NCBI GenBank assembly: GCA_964507645.1
Contig: CAZDPU010000005.1
Coordinates: 1-59,504 of the forward strand
DNA from: UBA6624 sp964507645
Lineage (GTDB): Bacteria; UBP7; UBA6624
Length of the DNA stretch: 59,504 nt
Direction: 5' to 3'
This document shows positions 1 to 8,423 of the stretch, in pieces. Within the stretch, counting starts at the first letter, position 1; each line of letters opens with the position of its first letter. Position numbers and translations under genes: made by a program. The notes beneath the pieces were generated by a model that worked only from the letters and a program-made list of their open reading frames with translations, did not search any database and was not told the DNA's origin.

Positions 1-2
1 AA

Positions 3-73
3 CTGGGGAACTAGGATTCGAACCTAGATTCCCGGTGCCAGAGACCGGTGTCTTGCCCTTAGACGATTCCCCA
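3..73 (-). tRNA. tRNA-Gln (anticodon CUG)
   Basis: The minus strand folds as a cloverleaf. The acceptor stem is TGGGGAA/TTCCCCA. The anticodon stem is CCGGT/ACCGG with loop CTCTGGC, giving anticodon CUG for codon CAG. The T arm is CTAGG/CCTAG with loop TTCGAAT. The discriminator base is G and CCA is not encoded, so a CCA-adding enzyme is needed. It starts 14 nt after the stop of the cyclophilin gene on the same strand and may be on the same transcript. Confidence 0.95.
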
Positions 74-87
74 AAAAAACCAGTGAA

Positions 88-984
88 CTAGTCTTCTATC
101 TTGACTACAGTGTAATCGTGGTCCCTTTTGTTTTCAATGATAACTTCAACCATCTCAACATCCTGGACAGGCCTGTCTCGACCATCAGTTGGCAAATTGC
201 ATATCCTGTCAACAACATCCATCCCTTCGATAACCCTGCCAAAAGCAGTGTGCTTTCCGTTTAAGAAATAGTTATCGTTGTGGTTGATAAAAAACTGGCT
301 TCCATTTGTGTTCGGGCCTGCATTTGCCATTGCAATTGTTCCATGGCTTACTGGAATCGAAGGCAGTGATTCATCAAAAGAGTATCCATCTGCAATCAAG
401 CCTTCCATCTTTGAAGATCCTGCAGCCTTTGCATTTGCGGTATCCATGATTTCTTGTCTAAGTTTTTCTTCCCCTATTTCAGCAATAAGTTGATTCAGTT
501 TTTCTTGAGAATCGACACCATACTTTTTAAAGACTTCTATTTGAGCCTCTTGGGCATCACCCTGTGAAACCTCTTTCTCTTCATGGAGCCCTAACGCCTT
601 TGCATTAATCTCATCAGCAAACCTGTATCCTGGACCACCACTTCCGGTTCCTTGGGGATCTCCCCCCTGTGCCATAAATCCTTTTATTATCCTGTGGAAA
701 ATAACTCCATTGTAAAAACCTGAATCTGCAAGAGACACAAAGTTTGCAACGGTGTTTGGAGCAGCATCTTCATACAACTCAATAACAATATCTCCCATAT
801 TTGTTTTTATAGTTGCTATAGGGTTGTTTTCATTTTGTTTCATAATTTTTCCACCTTTTTCTTCAACACTAGTATCTGGAGTTTGTACTTCTCTTACCTG
901 AACCTGAGAACCATCTGTATCATTAACACTTGGCTTACAGCCAAAAAAAATAACTGGCAACAAGGCCAAAAAAAGTTTTTTCAT
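88..984 (-). CDS. Cyclophilin-type peptidyl-prolyl isomerase, predicted lipoprotein
   Basis: Catalyses cis-trans isomerisation of prolyl bonds, probably as a periplasmic lipoprotein folding factor. The start at 984 gives a 298-aa protein with a lipoprotein signal peptide: KK, a hydrophobic stretch, then lipobox FFGC with Cys16. A longer in-frame ORF extends to 1041 but would bury this signal and overlap the next gene. Cyclophilin signatures are FHRI (residues 96-99, catalytic Arg), MAQGGDPQGTG and NTNGSQFFI. The fold is interrupted by about 80 charged residues (roughly 128-210), much longer than the loop in E. coli PpiA/PpiB. It lies 10 nt downstream of another cyclophilin gene, so the two are probably co-transcribed. 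Family assignment is secure; the role of the insertion is unknown. Confidence 0.92.
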   Translation of the reverse strand: MKKLFLALLPVIFFGCKPSVNDTDGSQVQVREVQTPDTSVEEKGGKIMKQNENNPIATIKTNMGDIVIELYEDAAPNTVANFVSLADSGFYNGVIFHRIIKGFMAQGGDPQGTGSGGPGYRFADEINAKALGLHEEKEVSQGDAQEAQIEVFKKYGVDSQEKLNQLIAEIGEEKLRQEIMDTANAKAAGSSKMEGLIADGYSFDESLPSIPVSHGTIAMANAGPNTNGSQFFINHNDNYFLNGKHTAFGRVIEGMDVVDRICNLPTDGRDRPVQDVEMVEVIIENKRDHDYTVVKIED

Positions 985-994
985 AACTTCAATT

Positions 995-2563
995 CTACTC
1001 GTTAACATATCTAACCATCCCCCAGCTGAAAATATTATCATTATTTTTTATTGAAAAATACATTTCTTTTTTAGGGTTTATCCAAATATGCCATTTCCTA
1101 TCAAGGTCTTCAAAAACAAAATTCCATATACCCTCTTTGTAAAATCCTACCGATTCATGATGAATTCCTGCTAAACTGAAAGCCATAACCAAGTCACCAC
1201 CTTCATTAATGGAAAAATGATATTTAGTAACATTCTCTTCAATAGAAATTTTTAAAATAACAAACCCTGAAATTGAAAAAGAGTTTCCATAAGATTCTCT
1301 TTCAACCTCTATAGAAATATTCTCAAGACTAGCCACCGGTAATGCTATTTGTGTTTCTGCTTCAACTAAAAAGTTTTCTAAGAAATAATCTGCAGAATTG
1401 TCAAATCCTGAATTCTCCAAAGAACCAAACCAAGGAAGAACCTCTCTCACTCCTTTGATTATCACTGGCTTGAAAGGACGATGGTTATCATCAACATTTA
1501 CTTCAACAGAATTTATTGAATCAACAACCTCAAACCCAGAAATAACCCTTCCAAAAACAGAATAATTACCATCAAGATTCCTAACTCTCTCTGTGTCTTT
1601 AATAGGAATAAACCATTGACTCCCATTTGTATCAGGCCCTGAATTTGCCATTGAAAGAACATAGGGCACATGTTTAAGATCGGAATGTATCTCATTGTCA
1701 AACTTATACCCAGGACCACCCCATCCTGTTCCGGTGGGATCACCACATTGATTTACAAAATCAAAAATAATTCGATGGCATATGGTCCCATTGAAGAACC
1801 CCGACCTAGAAAGGTTTAAAAAGTTCTTAGAAGTTTCAGGAGCCTTGTCAAAAGACAACTCAACAAGATATGACCCATAATTAGTTTCAATTTCCAATAC
1901 AGGATTTAAATAAATTGAATCTTGAAAATCAAACCTTTCAGCACCTTCAACAGTTACAGAAACATCTTGGACAGAAAAAAGACCTGGATGTGTAATTGGA
2001 TTCATTTTCGTAATAACCCTTGATCCAATTATGGGGAAACCTAGATTTGTTGTAATTAGCTCACCTTTAACATCCCATTTCCAGAAACCATCTTCACTGC
2101 TTTCTGAAAAATCAATCTTGTTTGAAAAAATACGCCTTAAACCAGGTTCAGATAAAGGGCTATCTCCGTCTTCAGGCATTGAACCCTTTATAAGTTGGGG
2201 ATCTGAAGATGAGCTTGCTGCATCTTTTAGAAGGTAGAAAGGAAATGATGCTAATTCGTGTTCAAGCCATGAATTAAAAGGAATCTCCTGTTGATCTTTT
2301 AAATGATAGCCTTCGCAAGTTTCATGGATGTTACCCTTGGTTAAAAAATCCTCATAATAATCTTGCAGACAAACCAACTTTGTCTTTTCCCCATTCTCCT
2401 TTTCGACTAAATACTCAAAATGGTCTTCAAAATGAAAAAATTCGACATGAGCTTTTTCAGTATAGGTTGTAATGACTGGGTTGTAAATATCTCCAGAAAA
2501 CTCATAGCTGGTGCGACTGTACTCTAAATCAGCAATCAACGAACCTAAGATAACTAAAAACAT
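995..2563 (-). CDS. Large cyclophilin-domain protein with unassigned flanking domains
   Basis: A 522-aa protein with a cyclophilin domain at about residues 222-372. Signatures are CHRI (262-265, catalytic Arg kept), QCGDPTGTG, GGPGYKF and NTNGSQWFI. About 220 residues before it and 150 after match nothing I recognise; both flanks look rich in beta strand. The N-terminus is hydrophobic (MFLVILGSLIA), so export is likely though no lipobox is seen. It is the first gene of a two-cyclophilin unit, with the lipoprotein gene 10 nt downstream. A TAGTAT hexamer lies 6 nt before the ATG and there is no Shine-Dalgarno, suggesting a leaderless message. Isomerase activity is likely from conserved residues; substrate unknown. 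Confidence 0.85.
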   Translation of the reverse strand: MFLVILGSLIADLEYSRTSYEFSGDIYNPVITTYTEKAHVEFFHFEDHFEYLVEKENGEKTKLVCLQDYYEDFLTKGNIHETCEGYHLKDQQEIPFNSWLEHELASFPFYLLKDAASSSSDPQLIKGSMPEDGDSPLSEPGLRRIFSNKIDFSESSEDGFWKWDVKGELITTNLGFPIIGSRVITKMNPITHPGLFSVQDVSVTVEGAERFDFQDSIYLNPVLEIETNYGSYLVELSFDKAPETSKNFLNLSRSGFFNGTICHRIIFDFVNQCGDPTGTGWGGPGYKFDNEIHSDLKHVPYVLSMANSGPDTNGSQWFIPIKDTERVRNLDGNYSVFGRVISGFEVVDSINSVEVNVDDNHRPFKPVIIKGVREVLPWFGSLENSGFDNSADYFLENFLVEAETQIALPVASLENISIEVERESYGNSFSISGFVILKISIEENVTKYHFSINEGGDLVMAFSLAGIHHESVGFYKEGIWNFVFEDLDRKWHIWINPKKEMYFSIKNNDNIFSWGMVRYVNE

Positions 2564-2569
2564 AGCGTC

Positions 2570-2575
2570 ATACTA
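2570..2575 (-). promoter_or_regulatory. Putative -10 element (TAGTAT) of the cyclophilin unit
   Basis: TAGTAT ends exactly 6 nt before the ATG at 2563, with no Shine-Dalgarno between. A second overlapping TAGTAT lies 5 nt further upstream. The spacing would place the transcription start at or beside the start codon. No convincing -35 is visible. Confidence 0.5.
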
Positions 2576-2594
2576 TACTATTAAAAAAACAATA

Positions 2595-4025
2595 ATGAGC
2601 GGAAGCGAAAACAAAATCAACAAAAGTCTTTTTTATCTTTTTATAGGGGTTGGAATATTTTTAAGAACCTTTAAGCTGAGTGAAAACCCTTTGTGGGCAG
2701 ACGAAGCGTTTACTCAATACTGGAGTAAGTCAATAATTGAAGGAGAGTGGAGGTGGTTGTGGGAAATAGACTTCAATCCACCTCTGTACTACATTGCACA
2801 ATCTCCTTTTAGCTACTTTTTATCAGATTTTTTTTCAAATGAAATCTCTGCAAGAATACCCTCTCTGATATTTGAATTTATATTTATATTTCTCGCATAC
2901 AGATTTTTAAAATCAAAAACAAAAAATAATTTTCCCCAACTTTTTCTAATGCTATGGATGGTTAGCCCAGCGGCAATAGAGGCAGCAAGAACCGGAAGAG
3001 GCTATACCCTCTTGCTTCTTTTTAGCTTTTTAGCTTGGAGAAAGGTAAAAAGAGTGCTCGAAAAAACTAATATAAAAAACAAAATAATCTTCATAATATC
3101 AACCACGGGAATGCTATACACACACTATTACGGATTTCTAGTGCTTGGAGGTCTCTTTCTGTATTCATTCTCAATTAAAAAAACAAAGGAATTTCTTGTA
3201 TCTATAATCCCAACAATTCTCTTGTTTCTTCCATGGCTTCCAAAATTCCTAATTCAGCTCAACAGGGGAAACGAAATGATACAGGATCTAACACCCACAA
3301 GAATCCCTAGAGGTTTGATATCGATTTTCACAGGACAAACAATATTTTTGGAAAATTTTGGAATGGACAACAAGGATCTTGCACTTTGTATTTTTATAAC
3401 TGGACTAATGTCTTTTTTTGTTTTGAAATCTCTAAAAAATAAAAATAAATTATTTATTTTTGAAGCTTTTTCAATACCATTAATGGCAATGCTTTTCAGT
3501 ATTTTTGGGCTAGAAATCTGGGAAGAATATTGGTTCCTTCCCGGCATTCCGGCAATAATCATCCTGCTTGTAAAAGGGCTGGAAAAAATCCCAAGAAGAA
3601 AACCTAGCTACTTTTATCCCCTTGTGCTTGCCCTTTCTTATGTTTCTTTACAAATATCTTACTATTCTCATCAAGAATGGCACATTGTTAAAGAAACAGG
3701 AAATCAAACAATCTTAGCGAACACCCCTTTTGACATATATCCTTTGAAATTTGTTCTAGCGGGAAAAAACCAAAAAGATTACCAACTGACTTACTCCCAT
3801 TATGAAAATGAAAAAGAATATGGATCAAGAATTGGTAAAAAAATATGTATCGAATCGCAAAAAACAGGAAAAAGCCTGTTTGTCTCTGGGTCTTTTGACC
3901 CAGTTCCATCAGGAGGAATTATCGAAAAGTTAAAAGAATGTCAAGATTTAAAATTAATAAAAGAAAAAATAGGAAGAAGAGTTTTCCTCCATGAATATAA
4001 AAACATAAAAAATCAAGAAAAATAA
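2595..4025 (+). CDS. GT39-like (ArnT/PMT-type) membrane glycosyltransferase
   Basis: A 476-aa polytopic membrane protein. The N-terminus has the pattern of polyprenyl-phosphate-dependent sugar transferases: a first membrane segment, then an LxxNPLWxDEA motif with the catalytic-type Asp-Glu, and PPLYY in the first periplasmic loop. Later regions alternate hydrophobic helices with short basic loops and end in a soluble tail. Such enzymes move a sugar from a lipid carrier to protein or lipid A on the outer face of the inner membrane. The ORF could start at 2511 but that would overlap the divergent gene; ATG 2595 is chosen. Its 3' end overlaps the convergent STAND gene by 13 bp. Donor and acceptor cannot be read from sequence. 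Confidence 0.75.
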   Translation: MSGSENKINKSLFYLFIGVGIFLRTFKLSENPLWADEAFTQYWSKSIIEGEWRWLWEIDFNPPLYYIAQSPFSYFLSDFFSNEISARIPSLIFEFIFIFLAYRFLKSKTKNNFPQLFLMLWMVSPAAIEAARTGRGYTLLLLFSFLAWRKVKRVLEKTNIKNKIIFIISTTGMLYTHYYGFLVLGGLFLYSFSIKKTKEFLVSIIPTILLFLPWLPKFLIQLNRGNEMIQDLTPTRIPRGLISIFTGQTIFLENFGMDNKDLALCIFITGLMSFFVLKSLKNKNKLFIFEAFSIPLMAMLFSIFGLEIWEEYWFLPGIPAIIILLVKGLEKIPRRKPSYFYPLVLALSYVSLQISYYSHQEWHIVKETGNQTILANTPFDIYPLKFVLAGKNQKDYQLTYSHYENEKEYGSRIGKKICIESQKTGKSLFVSGSFDPVPSGGIIEKLKECQDLKLIKEKIGRRVFLHEYKNIKNQEK

Positions 4026-6778
4026 TTACTTAACTTTTTTATCTTTTGACCCAATTCAGTAAATTCATTAACATTTAGCTTTTTTGCAATATCTCGAGCC
4101 TTTGAAAAAGATTTTTTTGAATCATCTTTTTTCCCAACTTGATATTCAAATTCAGATTGATGACAAAGCATTTTTGCTAAGCCAAAATCATCTTTTGACT
4201 CCTTGAAGATACCTCTTGCTGTTTCCAAATATTCTTCACCCTTGGAAATCTCATTGTTTTTAAGACAAAGATCAGCATAAAAATAATTAGCCCTACCCCT
4301 TATCCAAGCAATATCAATATTTTTTGAAATTCCTATAGCGCGATTCAAATAAAATCCAGCATCTTCCAAATTGTCTAATTTCAAAAACAACTCCCCTAAA
4401 CTTATACAAACAGAAGCAATTCTTGACATCTCCTTCGTCTCTTCGTACATTTCCAAAGCCTCTAAGTAGTATCTTTGTGCATCTTTAAAGTCATTCTTGT
4501 AAAAAGCCATGAAGCCTAGATAAGTGGAACAAAAACCAATCCCTGTAAAGTTGTCTAAACCCTTAAATAAACTCATTGCCTTTGTATACCTTTTCTCAGC
4601 TTGTTCAAATTCACCATTATTGAAATTCAGATTTGCAAGATTAGCAAGAATCACACCTTCGTTCTCTTGCCCATGATCTTTTTTCTTAATAATGTCTAAA
4701 GCCTCGAGGTAATATTTCTCAGAATCTTTATCACTATGAGACTCCAAATTAAAATCACCGAGACTTGAAAGAACCCTAACCTGACCTTCGTAATCATTAT
4801 TTTTCTTATAAAAACTCAGAGCAAACTTAAGCCTTGATGTTGTTTTCTCACTAGGTTTAAATCTTATTGAGACTATCCCATAGAACTCACTAATTACAAC
4901 CTTTGATGCATCAGTAAGACCTTTTCTTTCTATAGCCTGATCAAAAACCTTTTCAAGCCTTTTAAGCAAACCTAAGCTAAAAAAAGTTTCTAATAGGATG
5001 GTTGCAACACTTTTAAGCTCTGAATCATCTCCCAAATCGCATGAATGCTCAAATGCTTTTATCAAATTATCTGAATCATAAAAAAACTGTTCTCTCTTTA
5101 ATTTGAATTTTGAACCCCTAAATATTTTCTGAACCTGAGGCCTTTGGCCAAATTTCGAATAATAGCTAACAAGGCTCTTTTTTAAATTGGCTTTTTCCGA
5201 ATCTGAAAAAAGTTTTTCAAACTTTTCTTCAATAAATTCTTTTACAGACCCATAAATTTTTACTCTCTCAAAACTTCTTTCAGGAGTTTCAACACAAATT
5301 AAACTTTTTTCTCTTAAGGATTGAAGAATTTCTATTGCCATGAAGTCAAAGCAAGAATCAAAACACTTCTCAACAAGGTCAAGGCTTGAGTCCGAAGTAA
5401 AAATAGACATCGCAGCAAGCATTCTTTTTTCTTCATCGTCCAATAGATCCCAAGACCAATTTATTGTTGCAAAAAGAGTTCTTTGCCTTTCAGGCAAATC
5501 TTGCCTTTTGCTAGTTAGTATCTTGAAGCTTTCTTCCAGCCTGTTCAAAATACTTTCTAAGGAAAGAAAATTTACCCTTGAAGCCGCTAATTCAATTGCC
5601 AATGGTGAAAAATCAACTTTTTGAACTATTTTTTTTATTGTTTCAAAATCTCTATCCTCCAAATCTCCAGAATTTATTTGTTTTGCTCGATTTACAAATA
5701 AATCAAAAGCATCATCAGAATTTAAGGGTTTGAGGTTTAAAACTTTCTCCTCTCTTAGCTTTATCAAATCTCTGCTTGTCAGAATCAAGTAAACGTTCCT
5801 GAGCGGCAAAAAGACATTCAAAACCAATTTTGCAACCTCTTCTGAAACCTGCTCTACATTGTCAAAAATTATCAAAGTATCTCCAAGTTGAGAGAAGTGT
5901 TTGTGAAGCACATCAAAATGTTCTTTGTCTGAATTCAGGTTTAAGCTTGGAATCGAAAAAAGGTTTTCTAAAGAGGAAAAAATTGAATCGATATCCCTAC
6001 AGCTAGAAAGATCGATGAACCATGCGCCCCCATCTGCTTGAAACTGTTTTAAATTCCTGATTGCAAATTCTTTAGAAAGGCTTGTTTTTCCAGCTCCACC
6101 TGGTCCAAAAATATTAATCAATCTGGTCTTTTCTTTTAAAAGATTTTCCAGAAAATCCACCTCTTCCCCTCTTCCGAAAAAATCTTCCAAATGCCCTTGT
6201 ATGTTTGTTTTAGAAACTTCGTCAAGATTTAATTTTTCAAACTTTCTTTGAGAAAGGACTTTTGGTAAAATTTGCACTAAGGAAATTTTTTCTTTTGCAT
6301 CATCCTTGTAAAAAAATCCTTTTTCTTCAAAAACTGAATCTTCTGATATTCTGCTCTCCACAAAAGTAAAAAAATCTTTTGTAACAAGAGTTTGTCCAGG
6401 ATTGCAGATTTTAGAAACTTCTTCAGAATTTTGAATGCTCTCCTCTGAAGAGTCAATTCCCATCCTCACCCTAAAACCTCTATAGCTCCCATCCTCACAC
6501 CCCTCTTCGGTTTTCATTAATGATTCTGGCCAATCTAACTCAAACAAACCTACCTGAATAGAATTTGAAAACCTAACTGCATTTAATGCGTCTTTAAAAA
6601 CTATCACAAATTTTTGCTCTTCAGAATAAAGAATTTCACCCTTAAACCAGCCTGTATATTGCTCAATAAAGCTTTTATAAACTTTGATTGCGTCCCAAAC
6701 ATCATCCCCAATTTTCTTCTTTATGGAATCATAGGAATGAACATCTGCAAAAACACAAAATTTCATATCCTTTTTCAT
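4013..6778 (-). CDS. STAND-family ATPase: degenerate cyclase domain, NB-ARC-like ATPase, TPR repeats
   Basis: A 921-aa cytoplasmic signalling protein in three parts. Residues 1-175 resemble a class III nucleotide cyclase (FADV near the start, RMGID, NPGQTLV), but the second metal Asp in the usual GD motif is replaced (EEQ) and the Asn-Arg helix is absent, so catalysis is unlikely. Residues 205-500 form a STAND nucleotide switch: Walker A GPGGAGKTS (225-233), Walker B LIIFDNVEQ, then TSRD, SPLAIELAA and LPERQRTL, as in AfsR/LuxR-type regulators. Residues about 590-915 are TPR-like helical repeats. No DNA-binding domain is seen. It is the third gene of an operon, 1 nt after the GT2 gene. Known STAND proteins couple ligand sensing to oligomerisation; the ligand and output here are unknown. 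Confidence 0.8.
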   Translation of the reverse strand: MKKDMKFCVFADVHSYDSIKKKIGDDVWDAIKVYKSFIEQYTGWFKGEILYSEEQKFVIVFKDALNAVRFSNSIQVGLFELDWPESLMKTEEGCEDGSYRGFRVRMGIDSSEESIQNSEEVSKICNPGQTLVTKDFFTFVESRISEDSVFEEKGFFYKDDAKEKISLVQILPKVLSQRKFEKLNLDEVSKTNIQGHLEDFFGRGEEVDFLENLLKEKTRLINIFGPGGAGKTSLSKEFAIRNLKQFQADGGAWFIDLSSCRDIDSIFSSLENLFSIPSLNLNSDKEHFDVLHKHFSQLGDTLIIFDNVEQVSEEVAKLVLNVFLPLRNVYLILTSRDLIKLREEKVLNLKPLNSDDAFDLFVNRAKQINSGDLEDRDFETIKKIVQKVDFSPLAIELAASRVNFLSLESILNRLEESFKILTSKRQDLPERQRTLFATINWSWDLLDDEEKRMLAAMSIFTSDSSLDLVEKCFDSCFDFMAIEILQSLREKSLICVETPERSFERVKIYGSVKEFIEEKFEKLFSDSEKANLKKSLVSYYSKFGQRPQVQKIFRGSKFKLKREQFFYDSDNLIKAFEHSCDLGDDSELKSVATILLETFFSLGLLKRLEKVFDQAIERKGLTDASKVVISEFYGIVSIRFKPSEKTTSRLKFALSFYKKNNDYEGQVRVLSSLGDFNLESHSDKDSEKYYLEALDIIKKKDHGQENEGVILANLANLNFNNGEFEQAEKRYTKAMSLFKGLDNFTGIGFCSTYLGFMAFYKNDFKDAQRYYLEALEMYEETKEMSRIASVCISLGELFLKLDNLEDAGFYLNRAIGISKNIDIAWIRGRANYFYADLCLKNNEISKGEEYLETARGIFKESKDDFGLAKMLCHQSEFEYQVGKKDDSKKSFSKARDIAKKLNVNEFTELGQKIKKLSNYFS

Positions 6779-6779
6779 T

Positions 6780-7502
6780 TCAACAATCCTTGTCCTTGCT
6801 TAAGAATCTTTCTTTTAAAGTTAACAAAAGCAACATCCAAAAAGCTTCTTGTGCATGCTTTGAACTCATCTTGCTTTGCCCCTTTGTCCTTTCTATGAAA
6901 ATTATCGGGAATTCAGAAACCCTGAAACCAGCTCTTACAGATCGCCACTTGTATTCAATCAAGTATCCGTATCCTTGAGTCTGAATTGCGCATAATTGCA
7001 AATTTAGAGGCACATCAATCTTCATAGCCATAAAACCACTTGTTAAATCGTTAACATCGAGTCTGAGCATTTTCCTTGCCAAGAAATTTGCAAAAAGAGA
7101 AATCGCTATTCTTTGAATTGGCCAATTAACAACACTAACACCATCCATATACCTAGATCCAATAACCAAGTCATGCTGTTTAAGCATCTCGATCATTTCT
7201 GGTATGTATTTTGGAGAATGGGATCCGTCTGCATCCATGGTAACTATATTTTCATAGCCTTTCTCAATTGCAAACCTAAAACCATCCATCTCAGAATTTG
7301 CAAAAGATCTTTTTTCCTTCCTGACCAAAATATTTAATCTTTTATCTTTAACCTGCTTATTTATGCTTTCAACAGTTCCATCCTCAGACCTATCATCAAC
7401 AACCAAGACATCCACATCGTTAATTTTTAAAATTTCACTTATTAGAGAAGGGGCTGTTTCAAGCTCATTGAAACAAGGAAGAATTATCAATGTTTTATTC
7501 AT
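6780..7502 (-). CDS. GT2 family glycosyltransferase, dolichyl-phosphate mannosyltransferase-like
   Basis: A 240-aa soluble GT-A enzyme. It opens with LIILPCFNE, followed by VVDDRSEDGT for the nucleotide site and MDADGSHSP, the DxD metal motif. VIGSRYMDG and the C-terminal half match the polyprenol-phosphate mannosyl/glucosyl transferase (DPM1-like) group, which makes lipid-linked sugars. No C-terminal membrane segments are attached. It overlaps the DMT exporter gene by 8 nt and precedes the STAND gene by 1 nt. The GT39-like enzyme at 2595-4025 uses this kind of donor in known systems, so a link is possible but not shown. Confidence 0.85.
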   Translation of the reverse strand: MNKTLIILPCFNELETAPSLISEILKINDVDVLVVDDRSEDGTVESINKQVKDKRLNILVRKEKRSFANSEMDGFRFAIEKGYENIVTMDADGSHSPKYIPEMIEMLKQHDLVIGSRYMDGVSVVNWPIQRIAISLFANFLARKMLRLDVNDLTSGFMAMKIDVPLNLQLCAIQTQGYGYLIEYKWRSVRAGFRVSEFPIIFIERTKGQSKMSSKHAQEAFWMLLLLTLKERFLSKDKDC

Positions 7503-8385
7503 TTTCTATCACCCTACTCTTCATTTTAAATTCTTCTTTTAAAACCATCCAAATTGAAAACCCTACCACCGCAACACCAACCCACTTTTCAAAAGCAACA
7601 ATATCACCCATTAAGAAAATGCCAAAAAATATTGCAAATGGAGCTTCTAAGGTTAACAAGATTGCACTAGTTTCATATGACAAGACACGTTGAGACCAAA
7701 CCTGTAAAACAAACATAAGTGCACTTACAATGATTCCAAGAAAAAACAAAGAAAGCCAGCTTTCTGATCCTGGAAAAACTAAAGGTCCTTCAAAAAACAA
7801 AACCGAAAAAAATCCCAAAAAACAAATGGTAAACATCTGAACTGAAGTAAAGTGAAAAACATTATGCAATTTAGATTTTTTTGCAATATAAACAATATGA
7901 GCAGCATATGCAAAAGCACAACCTAAAGTTAAAAAATCTCCCCTGTTTGAAAATAGGTTTTCAAACCTAAAACCTTCAGCTATAACAAGAAACAGTCCAA
8001 AAAAAGAAACCATACAGGCAAGAAAAGTTTTTTTGCTAAAGTCTTTCTTGTCTAAAAAAAATGCAATCAAAGGAGTAAAAACAACATAGGCAACTGTAAT
8101 TATTCCTGAATTCGTGACACTGGTATATTTCAGACCAAAGGTTTGAAATACGTAACCCAAGAACAAAAAAGACCCTGCAATGAATCCTTCTTTCCAAAGC
8201 CTCTTATCAGAAGAAAATCCATAAAAAATAGACAGGAAAACAAAAGCAATCAAAAATCTCCAAAACAAAAGATTGAAAACAGAGAAAAAATCCAACTCAT
8301 TTTTCATGACAACGAAAGCGTAACCCCAAATGAGCCCCACTAAAACGAGTGCAAATGATGCTCGAGTCTTGATATTAGACAACAT
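7495..8385 (-). CDS. EamA/DMT-superfamily transporter
   Basis: A 296-aa inner-membrane protein with about ten hydrophobic helices arranged as two EamA-like halves. The opening LVGLIWGYAFVVMKNEL and later FTPLIAFFLDKK and LLTLEAPFAIFFG are typical of drug/metabolite exporters of the RhaT/YdcZ type. The substrate is not predictable. First gene of the three-gene unit with the GT2 and STAND genes. A TAGACT hexamer lies 7 nt before ATG 8385 and no Shine-Dalgarno is present. Confidence 0.85.
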   Translation of the reverse strand: MLSNIKTRASFALVLVGLIWGYAFVVMKNELDFFSVFNLLFWRFLIAFVFLSIFYGFSSDKRLWKEGFIAGSFLFLGYVFQTFGLKYTSVTNSGIITVAYVVFTPLIAFFLDKKDFSKKTFLACMVSFFGLFLVIAEGFRFENLFSNRGDFLTLGCAFAYAAHIVYIAKKSKLHNVFHFTSVQMFTICFLGFFSVLFFEGPLVFPGSESWLSLFFLGIIVSALMFVLQVWSQRVLSYETSAILLTLEAPFAIFFGIFLMGDIVAFEKWVGVAVVGFSIWMVLKEEFKMKSRVIENE

Positions 8386-8392
8386 AGATAGT

Positions 8393-8398
8393 AGTCTA
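8393..8398 (-). promoter_or_regulatory. Putative -10 element (TAGACT) of the DMT-GT2-STAND operon
   Basis: TAGACT is separated from ATG 8385 by 7 nt (ACTATCT). This predicts a leaderless or nearly leaderless transcript. No clear -35 was found in the 38-bp gap. Confidence 0.5.
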
Positions 8399-8423
8399 TA
8401 TTTAAAAACTTTTAATTGAATTC

